Positions 35,601-48,750 of a DNA stretch of 64,000 nucleotides are shown here, in pieces (positions within the stretch are counted from its first letter, which is position 1; every line of letters begins with the position of its first letter). Under the pieces are notes generated by a model. The model did no database searches and had not been told where the DNA came from. It was given only the letters and a program-made list of their open reading frames with translations. Made by a program: the position numbers and the translations under genes. The DNA lies in NCBI GenBank assembly GCA_958496175.1, contig OY292278.1, positions 35,402,001-35,466,000 of the forward strand. The letters are read 5' to 3'. Origin of the DNA: Sisyra terminalis. Its lineage: Eukaryota > Arthropoda > Insecta > Neuroptera > Sisyridae.

Positions 35601-36142
35601 CAATTCCATACAATTCTCAAACATTGTTTGAATTCTGTTCTAATTTTTGGTGGTCTCTTTTACAAGTTCATCCAGGTTGCATCTTAGATGGACTATTGTG
35701 TCCCAGCTATTTCTAGTTTCTTCCTGTTACTTTTAGATTATGTATACGAAAGCAAAAATTTAAAACTGAAGAACAGTATTCATTTTATTTTACTTATTAT
35801 TTAAAACTATATGGATCAGTGTACATACAGTGTACCCTAAGAAATCAAGAAAGGGAGTTTCTGAGGACTTCAGAAGTATGGAGAAAAAGGAAAAGATTGA
35901 ATGGTCAGATTGTTGATATGGTGATAAAAAGACAAGCTAACTTGGATTGAGTTATATTCCGAAAGGAAGATGATTCATATATGATATTTTAAAAGGAAAA
36001 TTTGAGGGCCTTAAAAAGAGACGAATTGAAATCCTGGATTTATAATAAAAAGGAATAAACTACCACGATTTAAAGAACATTGCCAAGAAATATACGATGT
36101 CGAAAAGAAGAAATAAACCATGCGAGTAATTAAACCTGCCAT
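32608..36142. other. non-coding AT-rich stretch
   Basis: No gene or clear element. TTTATAAATTACGTACGTCA at about 34625-34645 resembles the start of an interspersed repeat also hinted at near 60040. A C8 run lies at about 34734-34741. Confidence 0.4.
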
Positions 36143-36150
36143 TAGGCAGA

Positions 36151-36828
36151 TTTTTTTTTTATATATATATAAATTGGCCATCAGGATCTAAGTCCTATAA
36201 TCCGATTTGATGACCGGAGCTGACGTGATGGAGATCACTCCCAGTGGAGGAATCTCCCTATGCCTTTATTTGATCACTAGGCACTTTTCTTTTTAGCCTT
36301 CTTTCATTTTGGTGCTCCAAAAGTGGCGGAATCAGAGGATTTGAGTGTTGACTCAACTTTCCAAAATGATTGGTGGTACGTACGGTAATGGAGTCGGTGA
36401 CTGATGAGATGTGTAAGTCTCTTCGGAGAGTCTCATTTGTGACATACCATGGAGCATCTGCCAACTGTCTCAGGATCTTTGATTGGGTGGCCTCGATTAA
36501 TTTAATGCTTGACTTGCTGGCAGAGCCTAACAGCTCAATACCGTACGACCAGATTGGCACTATTACTGCTTTATATACAAGTAGTTTATCCTCAAGGGGA
36601 AGTTTAGAGCTCCTACCTAACAGCCAGTATAACTTTTTGAACCTCTTGTTAATATATTTTCGTTTTTGGATGATGTGAGGTTTCCAGGTCAGCCTCCCGT
36701 CCAGATGTACACCAAGGTATTTGACGGTGTCGGACGATGGGATCTCAATTGAGTCCAGATTGACCGAGGGGCCCGTTCCTTTTCTGAGAGTGAAGGTCAC
36801 TTGGACTGATTTGGACTTATTGATAGTG
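36151..36828 (-). mobile_element. 5'-truncated Jockey-type LINE with 8-bp target duplication
   Basis: A minus-strand copy of 678 bp: the C-terminal part of a reverse-transcriptase ORF, a short 3' UTR, a (TA)n stretch and an A10 tail at 36151-36160. It is flanked by TAGGCAGA at 36143-36150 and 36829-36836. The 5' truncation, A tail and target duplication are the signature of target-primed reverse transcription. The open frame suggests fairly recent insertion. Confidence 0.88.
36258..36828 (-). pseudogene. LINE ORF2 C-terminal fragment (post-catalytic RT region)
   Basis: An open frame of about 190 codons ending at a natural stop. It contains DTVKYLGVHLDGRLTW, the widely conserved VKYLGVxLDxxLTW block of Jockey-clade reverse transcriptases, and then YGIELLGSASKSSIK and LRQLADAPWYVTN. 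These are typical of the region between the RT core and the end of ORF2. The catalytic core (FADD) and the endonuclease lie upstream and are missing through 5' truncation. Confidence 0.9.
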
Positions 36829-36836
36829 TAGGCAGA

Positions 36837-38399
36837 AAATAGAATGAAAATTATTTAGGAACTAAAGAATACCATACTGTTCATAGGATAGGTACACATT
36901 ATTGAGTGTACAGAAAGCGTTTTAGAATCAACATTCTTCTTTCAATAGCATTGTGCTAGCACCGTAGGGCTATCATTAGTTTATATTATTTATATCGAAG
37001 TAGAAGATATAAAGGATTTGTTATCAAAATTTGGTGAAAAGTACAAAGTCTGTTAAATTTTCGTGGTCAAAAATGAAAAAAAAAATTGCCTACACCTTTT
37101 TTTTTTATCGTTCTGGGTAGTTTTCCTATGACCTTCCTCTACGCTGCGTCGTAAAAGATCTATTGCGCTCCAGCTTTTTTTCTAGTTCCAATTGGTCAAA
37201 TTGCTTCTGAAATAAAGCTCAGCAGGCAACTAATTGGATCTTTAGGTACATTTCCCAGCTCATGGATGGTAATACATAAGTAATTTTAGTTGTATTAAAG
37301 ATGTGACTAATCAGACAAAGAGATAAAATGAGGGCTTAAAAATCATTCAAATTCTGTGGTATAACTTTTAAAGACGATTTCTAAAATGGAGTCTTAGTTG
37401 AATTTTTATGGAGTCTTCCGCAATGGAATTTTTTTAGTCAAAAAAATTCCCACCGAAATCATAGTTCAAGTGTTTCGAATTATCAATTTAACTCCCAATA
37501 TCTATTAATTTACGATGCACAACTGAAAATTGGAAACACTTAATTCATTAAACAGCGTAACTCAAAAGTTGATAAAATTTGCGTTTCTGCATATAAGTGT
37601 AAAGTATTTATAAAATATACGACTTGTTGAAAACGATCTAGGTTATGACTAATTGCGCCTCTTTTACTGTTGTTAATTAATTAAATGATGTTTAGATAAA
37701 AGTTTTATTGATATTCCGCTCAAGAACGGCGCACTTGTGCAAGCACATTTCCAATACAAAATAATTCCTATGTTAAAATCTCGAAAAATTATTCATATAA
37801 ATTCAATTAAGTCAACAATTTTTCTTATCGCTGAATCGCTTTAACCGTAAACGATTATAGCGTTTGAAAAACGCTCGAAAAATTCCCTATTATATATATT
37901 TTATATAGAAAGTTGAGATTACAACAAATTTATTGCCACTAAACTAGTTGGCTTTTCAACCAACTCCATTTATAGAAAATTATTTTTTTTCTGTACAAAA
38001 AATTGTGGAGTTTTATCTTTGTTTTTCCCTTTTACGTGAGATTTATTGTGTTTTATTTGAAGTAAAAAAAAAAATGGGAAAAAAATAATCCACTTCTGTT
38101 TTATAATTTCTATGTAAATATTGACAATAAAGTTGATTTAGTCTAGGAGAAACTAATTGATTAAATCGTATATTAATCATCGAAAAGAGGATGCCAAATA
38201 TGGAGGTGAATAAATCAAAAGGAGATGAAGGCAGTTGGATATTTCAATTTTTCAATCATTAATCTGTCTAATCAATCAATACCATATTTGAAAGTTGTTG
38301 ATTGAGGAAAACACCCAATAAGTGAGAGTGAGAAGTGGAAATGTTAACAAATGGGAGTGGTGAGGAAAGAAAATAAAACAAATAGTTTGAAAAAAACGT
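36837..38399. other. non-coding AT-rich stretch
   Basis: No gene or recognised element seen. Confidence 0.4.
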
Positions 38400-38720
38400 G
38401 GCGTGAACCTTTATGCTTGTCGCAATTCGTCATTTTCAATTTCGATCGTAATCTCGCGAGTTGATCTACCTGTTTGGCGCATGTGGGATCTATATAGATC
38501 ATCACGTGGCGATTACGATCGATTATGTATCGCCAGATCTCGAGACGCTTGTTGTTCGAAAATTCGATGTACGATATTGACAACATTTGCATAATTCCCC
38601 AAAGCTCGATTTTCTGCGTACCTACCACATAAATTATCATGGGAATAATTTGATTTTGATTATTGGCTTCGGTGCGTGTTGGAGGTCGTCTTGATCGGAA
38701 AACCAATCCAACAAAACGGC
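38400..38720. promoter_or_regulatory. CG-richer palindrome cluster, candidate regulatory island
   Basis: In about 60 bases there is the perfect palindrome GATCTATATAGATC (38487-38500), an E-box CACGTG (38503-38508), an imperfect palindrome with GGCGAT and ATCGCC arms (38508-38534), then AGATCT and CTCGAG. The surrounding 300 bases are less AT-rich than the flanks. Open frames on both strands here look incidental. A conserved enhancer is one reading; the function is unknown. Confidence 0.35.
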
Positions 38721-39783
38721 GACTTTGATTTTTATTGTAAGCAATTTATAGAAGTTTTTGAGTGTTGATAATTAAACGAGTGACACGTGGTCGATGAGAG
38801 CGCGAAAAGCTCGGGGAAATTCGATCAGATTGAGAAAATGAGGCTTGGGTTTTCTGGGTGGTCCGCAGTGGCGGTTCGTGATAATTTTATTTAGAGAAGT
38901 AAGCGAAAATTTATGTACTTAACACGCTAACTGTTGTTCGGGTAAAATAAAATAAATTTAATTTATTGCCATAGTTATTGGACTAAAATATTTTGAATCT
39001 TGAAATAGATTTATTTGCAAATCTTTGAAATATTTTCTTTCGCTGTGGATTTTTTCACCATTAACAATTTTTAACTGCTGGTTTTAATAATATTAAAGTT
39101 TATGATTATAACTAGCAATTGAAAAAAGTATCATTTAACGAATTTGAACTATCAATATTAGAAGAACAAAAGGATTTTTTTCTTGCTAACATTGAACAGT
39201 TTACAATTGCTCGTACAACTCCCGCACCGTTTGTTCGTTACAATTTTATCAAGTCTACGTAAAATATTTAAAATTTGTTAAAAATTCTATCGATTTTGAC
39301 TATGAAGATTATCATTCCAGTCACTATTGATAAAATTTAAAAAAAAAAAACTAATTTACATCCGCGATTATACTGCAAGAAGTAAAGACTTCAACATATA
39401 CATTGAAATCGAACCTTGAGCTCTTTGGATTGCCCACCTTTTCTTGAATATAAATTCCCTAACTTTTCAGACCAAAACTTGCGTTTTCTTTAAAAACTTC
39501 TCAACTAAAAACTTTTATTCTTATTATGAAAAATATTATGAAAGAAATTCAAAAAACGTTGTAATTTTTTTATTTATTCTCGTTTCAGAAAAACACTAAG
39601 GCATCATTAATAAAAGAAAATTGGTTTTCTGGCTTTCCGATTAGATAAGTGTACATGTATTTAGTGGAAAACAAGCGAAAATATAAAAACATCCTAGGGT
39701 TTCACTCGATAAAAATATCCTAGGGTTATTATTTGTTATAATAATAACCACGGAAAGCTAGTATCCACCAAGATGTCTTACTA
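38721..39783. other. non-coding stretch
   Basis: At 38874 CAGTGGCGGTTCGTG resembles one end of another hAT element, but the matching right end was not found. No gene seen. Confidence 0.35.
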
Positions 39784-40043
39784 CTCCTATTCAAGGGCGG
39801 ATTTAAGGAGGGCACGGGGGTACGTGCCCCCCAGGGTATTTTTGTGTACTGTGGAGATTCCGTAACAGTACATACTTAGAAGCAAATCAAATTATTAAAG
39901 TTGTGAACATTAGTGAAACTCTAGTCTATTTCTGGCTGGAATTGCGATTTTTTTCGTGATCCCTTTCACGCTCTTGCAATTAAAAGATGATATTGTGCCC
40001 CTCCCCCTCAGAAAAAAATTCTGAATCCGCCCTTGCTCCTATT
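39784..40043. mobile_element. hAT-type MITE with perfect 8-bp duplication CTCCTATT
   Basis: The element proper is 39792-40035 (244 bp), with ends CAAGGGCGGATT and AATCCGCCCTTG. CTCCTATT flanks it at 39784-39791 and 40036-40043. Inner blocks GTGCCCCCC and TGCCCCTCCCCC give it a GC-rich look. Non-coding. Confidence 0.9.
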
Positions 40044-40199
40044 CAACGATAAATTAATTAGTTGGCGCTTTAATGCCTTTAGAACCTTTAGATCTTTTCA
40101 GGATTAATGAGCTAAGAAAGATGGATAGAATCTAATGCCAATTGTCACCTGCTTAAAAACTCAAGGTTATAAAATAGGAGTCTTCTTATATCCGCCTCT

Positions 40200-40740
40200 A
40201 AAATCATACTGAATACTTTTAAAGCAATTGTAATCAACTCTACGGACATGAGTGGTTATGTTCTTGCTTCACTAAATTTAATTTGGTTTCTTACTAATAT
40301 TCCAAAAGATCTAGTCATTGCCATAAATAATAAAAACTGGAATGAGTTTCAGATGTTGGATGTACAATATTTCAAATTCATAGCATATTTTCATAAAATA
40401 TATTCTTTTCCCTCTATAAGTTCTTCCTTTAAATAAATGGCACAAGGATGGGTGGTCCACCTAGTTCGGCATTGGTGAATTTAGTCTTGCGTTATAATTC
40501 GAAAAACAATCGTTAAATTTTTACCACTTCAACGGTCATTTCGAAAACAGTATGCAGATGACACACTCCTAGCTATACCAGAATATAAAAAGGAAAATCT
40601 GTTGAGTTTCTTCAATAATTTTTCATAATAAAATCCAGTTTACCATTGATTAGGAATTAAATAATTAGATAGCCTTTTTAAATATTTTAGTAACTAGATA
40701 ACCAGATGGGCTTCTAAAGACAAGTTTGGTCTCTAAACTT
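40200..40740 (+). pseudogene. Penelope-like element reverse transcriptase remnant
   Basis: Conceptual translation shows GYVLASLNLIWFLTNIPKDL (from about 40257), close to the Penelope pattern LVSLDVVSLFTNIPxDL. It continues with MGGPPSSALVNLVL (about 40449, matching MGSPLSPxxAN), QYADDTLLAIPEYKKENLLS (about 40549, the YxDD catalytic box), and then IQFTID, IAFLNILVTR and PDGLLKT, matching LQFTxE...IxFLDxxI. Stops and frameshifts break it, so it is dead. No GIY-YIG endonuclease or terminal repeats were seen. Confidence 0.82.
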
Positions 40741-43700
40741 ACTTATTTTAGATTTTTTTATGCTCTCTAACTTCATTGGCCCACTGATTAACTGATTTAG
40801 CCTCTGCTTTTTGAAGACCATCAATAAATGCAGAAAGATTTAATACAACTTAAAAATCACTGATAAGATTGTTTGCCAATCGAAATATGTAAATGGGGAC
40901 ACGAAGCAGTTTTTACTAGAAAAACAATCACAAACAATAGTTCAACTTTTATGTTTAAAGTATGCATTTGATATACTGTTTATTGAATTATTTTTGTATA
41001 TTGTTATGGGAACGTCTGATATTCAAAATTAACAATTTTTTTCATGAATACGTCTTTAAAATTGCTTCAGTAGAGGAAGGCAATTCAAAAAACTAATGCT
41101 GTAATAGCTACATATGTATCATTTCCATCCAAAGTTTAAGTACATCACTAGATAATTAAAGGATTAAATAATTCGGTACACAAAGTAAGGACTGTGACAA
41201 AGTCAGCAAAAAAATTTAGTTTGAAAAAAATAATATAATCAGAAATATATAATGGCGGCTTATATGCGTTTATATAAACTAAATCCAAATACAGAAATCG
41301 TATATGGTTGAGAAGAGCTTCTAAAAACTAATCGAATAAAACTAGTAAAGCACCCTAGGACCGAGTGAAGCAGATCCCGGAACGTACAAGAATCAATGCG
41401 GTCGAATGGATCAATGACGATTGATCAGGAGCTGGGGTGATTAAAACTTTACATGTAGATGATGAAATCGATTTTGTATCGAATAGAAAATATTACCCGT
41501 TACGTACAAAACACGACCGTATCTATGACACAGAGACGCTCCATTTTTGTTACACATTTAAAGTACAAGTGTACACGAGATGGGACCAAGTCTCGAACTC
41601 GTCTCGTCTCGAAACTGATACAAAATCGAGAATTGAATTCAAGACGAGATCAAGCAAATCTCGAAACCGGCCAATGAAATAATCGTACACTTAGTCTATT
41701 TTTATCCATTTTAATCCATTTATCAAGGAAGCCTTCCCTGTTTTCTTTGACAAGTTGCCACTAATAGTCCGTCAACGTAAACGGGCTTATCTAGTTACCA
41801 TCTAAGTTCCAGACATGTAACCCGAAGATTAGTGTAAGCACTTGCAAATTTCACCTGGAAATTTGTCGAAAAAGGTGCGACTTTTCAAAAATAGACGGGA
41901 GCGACGCTCGACGCATTATTAAAATTTAATTTTAAACACCCGCACTCGGTTTCAACACGCAAGATTTCCTCGAGGCTCAAAATAGAAACAATTACAATTA
42001 CAAAGCGAACAAGTTTGACGAATCTCTCGAAAAGCGGAAGCCCGAAAATAATATCTAGAAAATCGTTAATTTTTTGTCTTATTTATTTAAAAATAAAATT
42101 GGCATCGAAAACTTGTCTTGATCGTTTCTAAATGTTTAACATGCTTTCAATCAATCTGAAAAAGCGCGATTATTTAAAAAATCATCGCTAACTTTGATCG
42201 TAAAACATTTACCAGACACCCGTTCGTATTTTTCTTTACATTATGTAAATTCCTTCAACTCGAAAAATACTTAATTTTCTCCAAATTAAAAACGAACCCA
42301 TAAAGATGTTATCCCGATAAGTTAATTAACGCGTTCCATTTAATTAAGCCAATTGTAAAAAAAGAAATTAAAATTTCAACACGTCGAATAATTGAGATTG
42401 ATGACCGTTTTTGACATGAAAATTATCGATTAAAACTCTAAGAAATAAAGATTAATATTTATATGAATATTTTCATATAAATGAAACGTAGATTTCCAAA
42501 AAAAAAAAAAAAAAATAAATAAACCAATGCGAATGAACTTGAAGCTACAACGGATGACCAATAAATTTTTTATTTTTTTTATATTTATAAATTGTAAATA
42601 TTTATTGAAAAATTTAGCATGAGAGAAGTTTTCACGCGTGTTGCGTGAAAAATTCGTCTCGTCTATTAATGATGGGTGTCATACGTGGTGAGAGAAGAAA
42701 ATATTTTTAGAAAATTCAATGAAAACCGCTAGTCTTGACTTGTGGTTATATTTACATTAAGTTTATTGAGAGTTATGAGGTTTACGTTGCGGTCAAGGGA
42801 TTTGTCTACGTACTATTTTTTCTTATCTATAATTTTATGACTCTGGAATAAGATAGCGAAGCTGTGACCGAAAATAATATTTTTTTTAATTTAAAATACT
42901 ATTTTTCAATTGGTTTGGTTGGGAGGATTTGCGATGAGGAAGCATTTGAATTATTTTCGTAAATACTTCACTTAAAATAAATATTTACCTTGATGAGAGA
43001 CTAAACGGAAAATCGAATGATTGGAAAAGTAAAGATTTTTTTATTTATTTTCCGAGTGTAGAAAAGAGGACACGAGATCTTTAAAGTATTGAAATAATTC
43101 TCATTTCTAAAATATTTTAAAAAACTTTTTCAAATGCTTGCAAAATTGATCCATATTATTATTTCTAATTTTGGAAAAAAGTTTTTGAAAATTACGAACT
43201 AATTATGCTTAATAACGAGCTGAATATTGATTTTGGAAAAAAATGAATTTAAAAGGCTTTAGGGGTCCCAATGGGTTCCTAATATAAACGTAGTTTATTT
43301 GTCACAGTAAGATATTTTGATGATACTTAAAGGATATGTAGGTACCAATAAAATAAAAAGATTCAAAAACATGCAGATTTCTCTTAGTCGTCTTATTTAC
43401 TCGTAATTAATTTTCGAGTAAAAAAATGTGATAATCAAATTTTATTTTTTAGATTTGGCTTAAACAATAGATCTAATGCATATGATCTAAAAATAGTTTA
43501 AAATGTTTTAAAAACGTTCTGAACTAATATCAAAATATAATGTAGCAGTTAATTTTTACATTTACTTGATAAAATATAGGAAATATTTATTTATAAATGC
43601 AAAAACATATCGTTAGATCTAAATGCCTAATACGCATTGGCCCGGCAATAAAATGATGTTATAGTAAGAAACTTAAAATTTCCACGGATGTTTTCCGATG

Positions 43701-46444
43701 GCAAATGTGCTTTAATACAAAGGGAAAGGTTCTTTAAATCGTTTAAACATTATGTTAATGATTTGAACTATTTACAATCAAGTCAACCTCTCTTTCTAAA
43801 GAATAAATCACCAGTAATTTTTAGGGTATAAAAATGCTTCTCATGGCGAAAAATTGTGAGAAAAGTAAAAAATTTAATTAAATAAATTTAATTTAATTAA
43901 AAAAGTTATTACTATTTCTATGCTTAACACTTAATAATCGGTTTATATCTCGCGTACTTATGCGTACTGTGACGTCACAGAAGACCCATAAGCACACTTA
44001 TCGTTTTCGAACTCTCATTTGCTCATTAAAATAACTTATTTTCACATTTAATCATTACTCATTTACTGATGTTAATTGTGTCCTTTATCGATTAAAAAAA
44101 AGAAGAGCGCATATGGTCAATTGATATTAAAATTTGATATGTTTTGGACGCCGATATTAAGCGTAATATTGTGAATTGTTTGGAAAAAAAAATGTTTTTG
44201 TATAAATTTAATTAAGCTGTTAATTTTAAAATTATCGAGAAATTAAATGACCATTGAAAGTCCACTGCAAGTAATTGCAATGACTTATTGTATGAAAATA
44301 CGAATAATAGATTCTATCTAGCTGCATTGCATTGGAGGTTACTTATAATTTGACTAAATAAATTGAATTTCAATAGAAACATGTCCATAAAAATTGAAAA
44401 CTCACCTTTAGCAACCAACTGCCTTCCTCGCGCTACCTTTTGGGATTTACCTTCAAGATACATACATTTTTCAATTAACTTTAAAGATTCTCAGAACATT
44501 TCGATTTTAGTGCGGAAATAACTATAGAAAAACTTTCCTAGACAACCCGCAACACCTTTTACTGTACCTGTTCATGTGAAACTTTATTGAGTTTCCTGAT
44601 TTTATAAAAGCATGCGCGTATAAATAAAACGTTATGTAAACATTTCAAAACGATCGGTATAGAAGTTTCGGAGAATTGCGATTTTCAACGTACGAACATT
44701 AAATTTCTATGTACGTATGGTATGCTTATAGATTACGAATAAAGGAATTGAAAGAAAACTATTTTTAAAACTATAAATATAATGAACAAATGCGCTCACT
44801 TGCATTGTTCGATATTTTTTATATTTTCTCTATTGTTATGTACTGGAACATTTCAATGAAGTTGTGTTGTACTGATTGCCTATGAATAAGTTTCATAAAG
44901 AGTAGTAAAGCATTCTCAATTCAGCTTGAGTCAGTTCAGATTTAAGAGATTGGTGGCTAATATCACCGATGGAAACGAACCAAGTGCTCTAAAAAAATTA
45001 TAGAAAAGTTTAGATTTTTTAATTTTAATGTTTGTATGTATTTATTTATCAATATGATCGAGATTGAAATTCAACGGTCAAATTTCATCATTTTTGATCG
45101 TTATTGGATAAATCAGTAATAAAGGGCCATAAAAGTAAGGGCCTATATATAACAGCATTCTCAAATTAATCTGTAAATCTGGCTTTGGTTTTAGTTTGTA
45201 TCCTGCGTGAAAAAGGATAATTTCAAACATGTTTTTTTGTAAAGTCCTTTTTGAAAAAAAAAAAAACAGTTTACGCTGGCATATTCTTGTCGTCTATTGG
45301 TCGATTGTTTTAGATTTTGATCAAATTAGTATGATAGCCTTATAAATTCTATAATTTGGTTCATTACTTTCTACTAGGTAATGAAATTTTAATAATTCCG
45401 GAAATATTTTACTCTGAAATTATTATAATTTTATAATTATAGTATAATTTTACTCTACACTGAAAAATTTCAATTTTTCCCATTTTTGTATTGATATAAA
45501 TTTGCTGGCATTTGAAAAATATGTAATTACGTTGAATGAAATTTGAGAAATTGAATTCAAAAATTTAATCATTTATTAGTCATCCTGTTTCGTTAAACTC
45601 TTAAATAAATAATTGAGAAATTGAATGCCTACTTAAACTCCTAAAAAATTAAAAAAATTCCTTTGAATTTCAACTTTGAAATGTAATTTTGCGAAAACTT
45701 TACGTTTTTTGACTTCAAAACTTTTAGTACTACACAGAAGATATGAAGCTTTATTATTCTTCATTAAATAACACCGTTGCACTACAAACATGTAATGTTA
45801 GTTGCCTAAACTCATACAGATTGATATTACCTTAGATAACTTTACGAGACTGCAATGCTCGCATAGACAAACCTCACATTATGTTTAATGCATGATTATT
45901 ATGTTTACAACTTCTTTAAATTACCATAAATTTTGTATTTTGAAGGCAAAAGTCTGAGCCTTTAGCAACCTTCAGGTTTAGCAGACGATTTCTGAGATTT
46001 AAATGCACTGCTATCGATTTACGAATAAATCTCAATAATAATGCGTTTACGTACTATGAAACATAATATATACAAAAGTTTGACATGCACGCATTCAAAT
46101 GCAAATTTGTAGCTTATCATTTGAATTTTTAAATTATGAAAAATGCCATAATCTTTGCGATTTCCCCAAATTCCGGTTTTCATTATATTTCAGATTGTAT
46201 CAACATACCTACGACTGAAATTTGCATTTTTTGATTAAAATAAAGTAATTGAAATGCTTCATAGAATTAATGTAGGATGGGTTGAAAAAGTATTATAAAC
46301 GCTGCGAGTTCTTATGAAAAATCTTAGATCTTTTTACGAAAAATCAATGTGGATGTTATTTATAAATCGTTGTACTTCTTTTGTAGTAATATGTCTTTCA
46401 TTGGGGCATTAAGTTCATTGAAAATGGGAAAAAAAACAACTTAC
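40741..46444. other. presumed laminin intron or downstream DNA, non-coding
   Basis: No further laminin exon was recognised. A patch at about 41590-41660 is rich in TCTCGAACTCG/GAGACGAG words. A CG-richer unique-looking stretch lies at about 41700-42060. A perfect CRE palindrome is listed separately. An A run lies at about 42499-42515. Confidence 0.4.
43967..43980. promoter_or_regulatory. perfect CRE palindrome
   Basis: CTGTGACGTCACAG is a 14-bp perfect palindrome centred on the full CREB/ATF site TGACGTCA. Binding is inferred from the motif only. Confidence 0.35.
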
Positions 46445-46622
46445 TTTGACATCCTTCAGCTGAAAATCCAAAGTGCAAGTGTTGGCACGCGTCACAGTAG
46501 AAGCCTTCAACACCATTATGGCACTCACACAAACCACTAATTGGATCACAAACTGGAGATACGGCTCCAATTTCATTACACGCACATTTTTTACACCCAG
46601 CCGTCCTATTCCCGTATCCAGG
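46445..46622 (-). CDS. wb: laminin alpha1/2 exon G: EGF-like repeats
   Basis: The acceptor is TTTTCAG at 46629-46623 and the donor is CAAA|GTAAGT. The exon holds 59 codons plus one base and continues in phase 0 from exon F. It reads PGYGNRTAGCKKCACNEIG, completing one laminin EGF-like repeat and starting the next, with CDPISGLCECHNGVEGFYC and CDACQHLHFGFSAEGC. Cysteine spacing fits the laminin-type eight-cysteine EGF module. The next exon must begin with two bases completing a codon; I could not find it to the left. It is the last exon of the gene that can be supported in the window. Confidence 0.88.
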
Positions 46623-47488
46623 CTGAAAATAAAAATGAACTTATTAAGAAACAGTGATTATTCCGTTGAGTCATGAAAAATAAAGGAATTTAGTTTTGAA
46701 AATTTAAATTAGTCTTAGTTTGTTAAAATTATTTACAGTTTAAATTTTGATACTATCGCTGAAATAAGGGTTAACTTTACAGTTTAGTCAAACAATCAAC
46801 AATTTATGAAGTATTGTTGGTTAATTGTTGAAACGTCGCAAATTGAAAATTGTATGATTAAGTTGCAAAACCGGTCCCAATTTCTGGGACAATTCCCCTA
46901 ATTGAATATCTGGGATATAAGAATCATGGCTAATTCGATTGTAGTGTTAATTTTTTGAGAAAAACAAAAGAAAATTAATCCCTATTATCATCAAAAGCCT
47001 TTTCCAAAATCAAATACATTTTAAATGCTGTAATATTATTTTATGTATATTTTTTAAAAATGAAAGGATGTAGTTTTTATTTTTTGAGCTAAATTTAAAA
47101 ATTAGGTAAGGTGATAAATCTCTTAACTGAGTTTTTGGTACTTGCTTTTATTTTATTTAGCAAACGTGTGAAGGAGTATTTAAATATTCTGGCCTCGTAC
47201 AAAAATAAATTTAATTCTGAAATTTATAGAACCATTAAAAATTCTTAATCTTATTCAAGTTCTTAAATTGAATTTTTCACGTCTTTACAACATAAATTTG
47301 AAATGAAAGAAATTGGGACAAATGAATGATAATTTTCACGGGAAGAAATTTTCCTTTAAATATAAATTAGAATATTTGCAATGGTTGGTTGTACTTTGAA
47401 CTAAAATTTTTCTCTTTTTGTTGCAAAAAATGATTTTCTGTGTACAGGTTAGGCTTTTAATAAAAGTTTCATTACAATAATAAATATT

Positions 47489-47582
<94 letters not shown>
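47489..47582. repeat. (TA)n microsatellite
   Basis: About 90 bases of nearly pure TA, interrupted once by a C near 47570. It lies within the laminin intron and is likely length-polymorphic. Confidence 0.95.
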
Positions 47583-47766
47583 ATAAATAAAATAATACAA
47601 AAATAAAGGTTTCATTTTTTCATTACAATCAACTACTTCTCAGGGTCCTTTCTATCCATAACAAAATATATTGAAGAAAAATATAATATTATTTTGTCAT
47701 GTATAAGTTGATAATTTTCTATTATCTTTTATCAAAATATTTCCGTATCCCAAGTTATTCCTTCAG

Positions 47767-47945
47767 TAAGCCTACAAGTGGCCAAGTTGTCAAGATAACC
47801 GCTCCAAAACTGGCCCAAAAGTATTAGGTTCGAATGTCATATCGAGCAAATTGTTGATGGTTCTCGATTTACGGGTTTTATTAACTCGAGGATCGTTGAA
47901 GACCAAGGTAGTGATAAACCGACAGTAAATAACAGTTTAAAAAAT
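47767..47945 (+). repeat. tRNA-derived SINE, copy 3
   Basis: AAGTGGCCAAGTTGTCAAGA, CCGCTCCAAAACTGG and a B-box, GGTTCGAATGTC, form the tRNA-like head. The body carries ATCGAGCAAATT, TTCTCGATTTACGG, GACCAAGGTAGTGATAAA and CCGACAGTAAATAACAG, matching copy 1 in order. It lies in the laminin intron, antisense to the gene. Confidence 0.82.
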
Positions 47946-48526
47946 TCATTGAATAATTGTTTAATACTTTTATACTTTGTCAAGAAAATTTTCATATTTA
48001 TAAAATATTATCCATTCAATCAAAAATTGAAATACTAATGGTTTCATTGGATTTCTTTCATCTTCTTCATATATCACTTTTTCTTAGTAATGAGATTTAT
48101 CAATTTGTTTGTTTGCACTTTACAAAATATGAGTATGTATACAGCAATAAATATATAAAAGAAAAAAATCTGATGATTTCTGATGATCTGAAGTCTTATG
48201 CAATGTAGTTTAAAAGATATAAGGGATGTATTAAAATCCCAGAATTTGTTTGGAAATTGTTCATTAAAGTTATTGGTCATTTAATAAAGCTCGTTTATTT
48301 TATGCTAATTTTGATTTTTTCTTAAATTTCTCTCCGTGAGGGGGCTTCCACAAATTTGAATGCGGCCCTGTTGTATCTTTTCCAAAAGAAGTCAACCACA
48401 TGATGGTTTTGAAAAGAAGCTATTCAAAACACGTTTTTTTAAAGAGTCTAGAATGGTTTGCCTTTTTCCAAAGTCAACGATTTGTGGTTATATATCCAAT
48501 TTTGCAACGAGCAAAGTTATTTATTT

Positions 48527-48750
48527 GGTCCCATTCCCTTTTAGGTCGATCAACATTTGGCAAAGTTGCTTTTTCACCATTGTTTTTATTCTAATCGGTT
48601 TTTTTTTGGTAATTCCGTTCGAATAAGGTATATTTTTATCTTTTGTGGCTAAATTTTCATTCCGGGCCGATTTATTTGCGAATTATATTAAAAACAATAT
48701 AGAAACAGCAACGTTGCCCGATATTAATCGACCTAAAAAGGACTTGAGTC
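48527..48750. mobile_element. palindromic MITE family M, copy M3
   Basis: 224 bp with the family arms (TTTTAGGTCGATCAACATTT on the left; CAACGTTGCCCGATATTAAT on the right, ending TGAGTC). The 8-bp flanks are ATTTATTT (48519-48526) and ATTTATTC (48751-48758), 7 of 8 matching. It lies in the laminin intron. Confidence 0.87.

Noticed and set aside
38344..38706. 120-codon minus-strand frame in the palindrome island
   Set aside because: No ATG at the start, an overlapping frame on the other strand, and no recognisable motif. Better explained as a CG-richer non-coding island.
38874..39240. hAT element starting CAGTGGCGGTTCGTG
   Set aside because: No matching right terminus or 8-bp duplication was found, so only the left motif is mentioned.
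41437..41682. 81-codon frame over the TCTCGAACTCG-rich patch
   Set aside because: It is low complexity, with two overlapping frames on one strand and no protein features.
44400..44432. Possible micro-exon ending AAAG|GTGAGT, upstream of laminin exon G in minus-strand order
   Set aside because: The two-base phase left by exon G leads to an in-frame stop, and the sequence has no laminin cysteine pattern.
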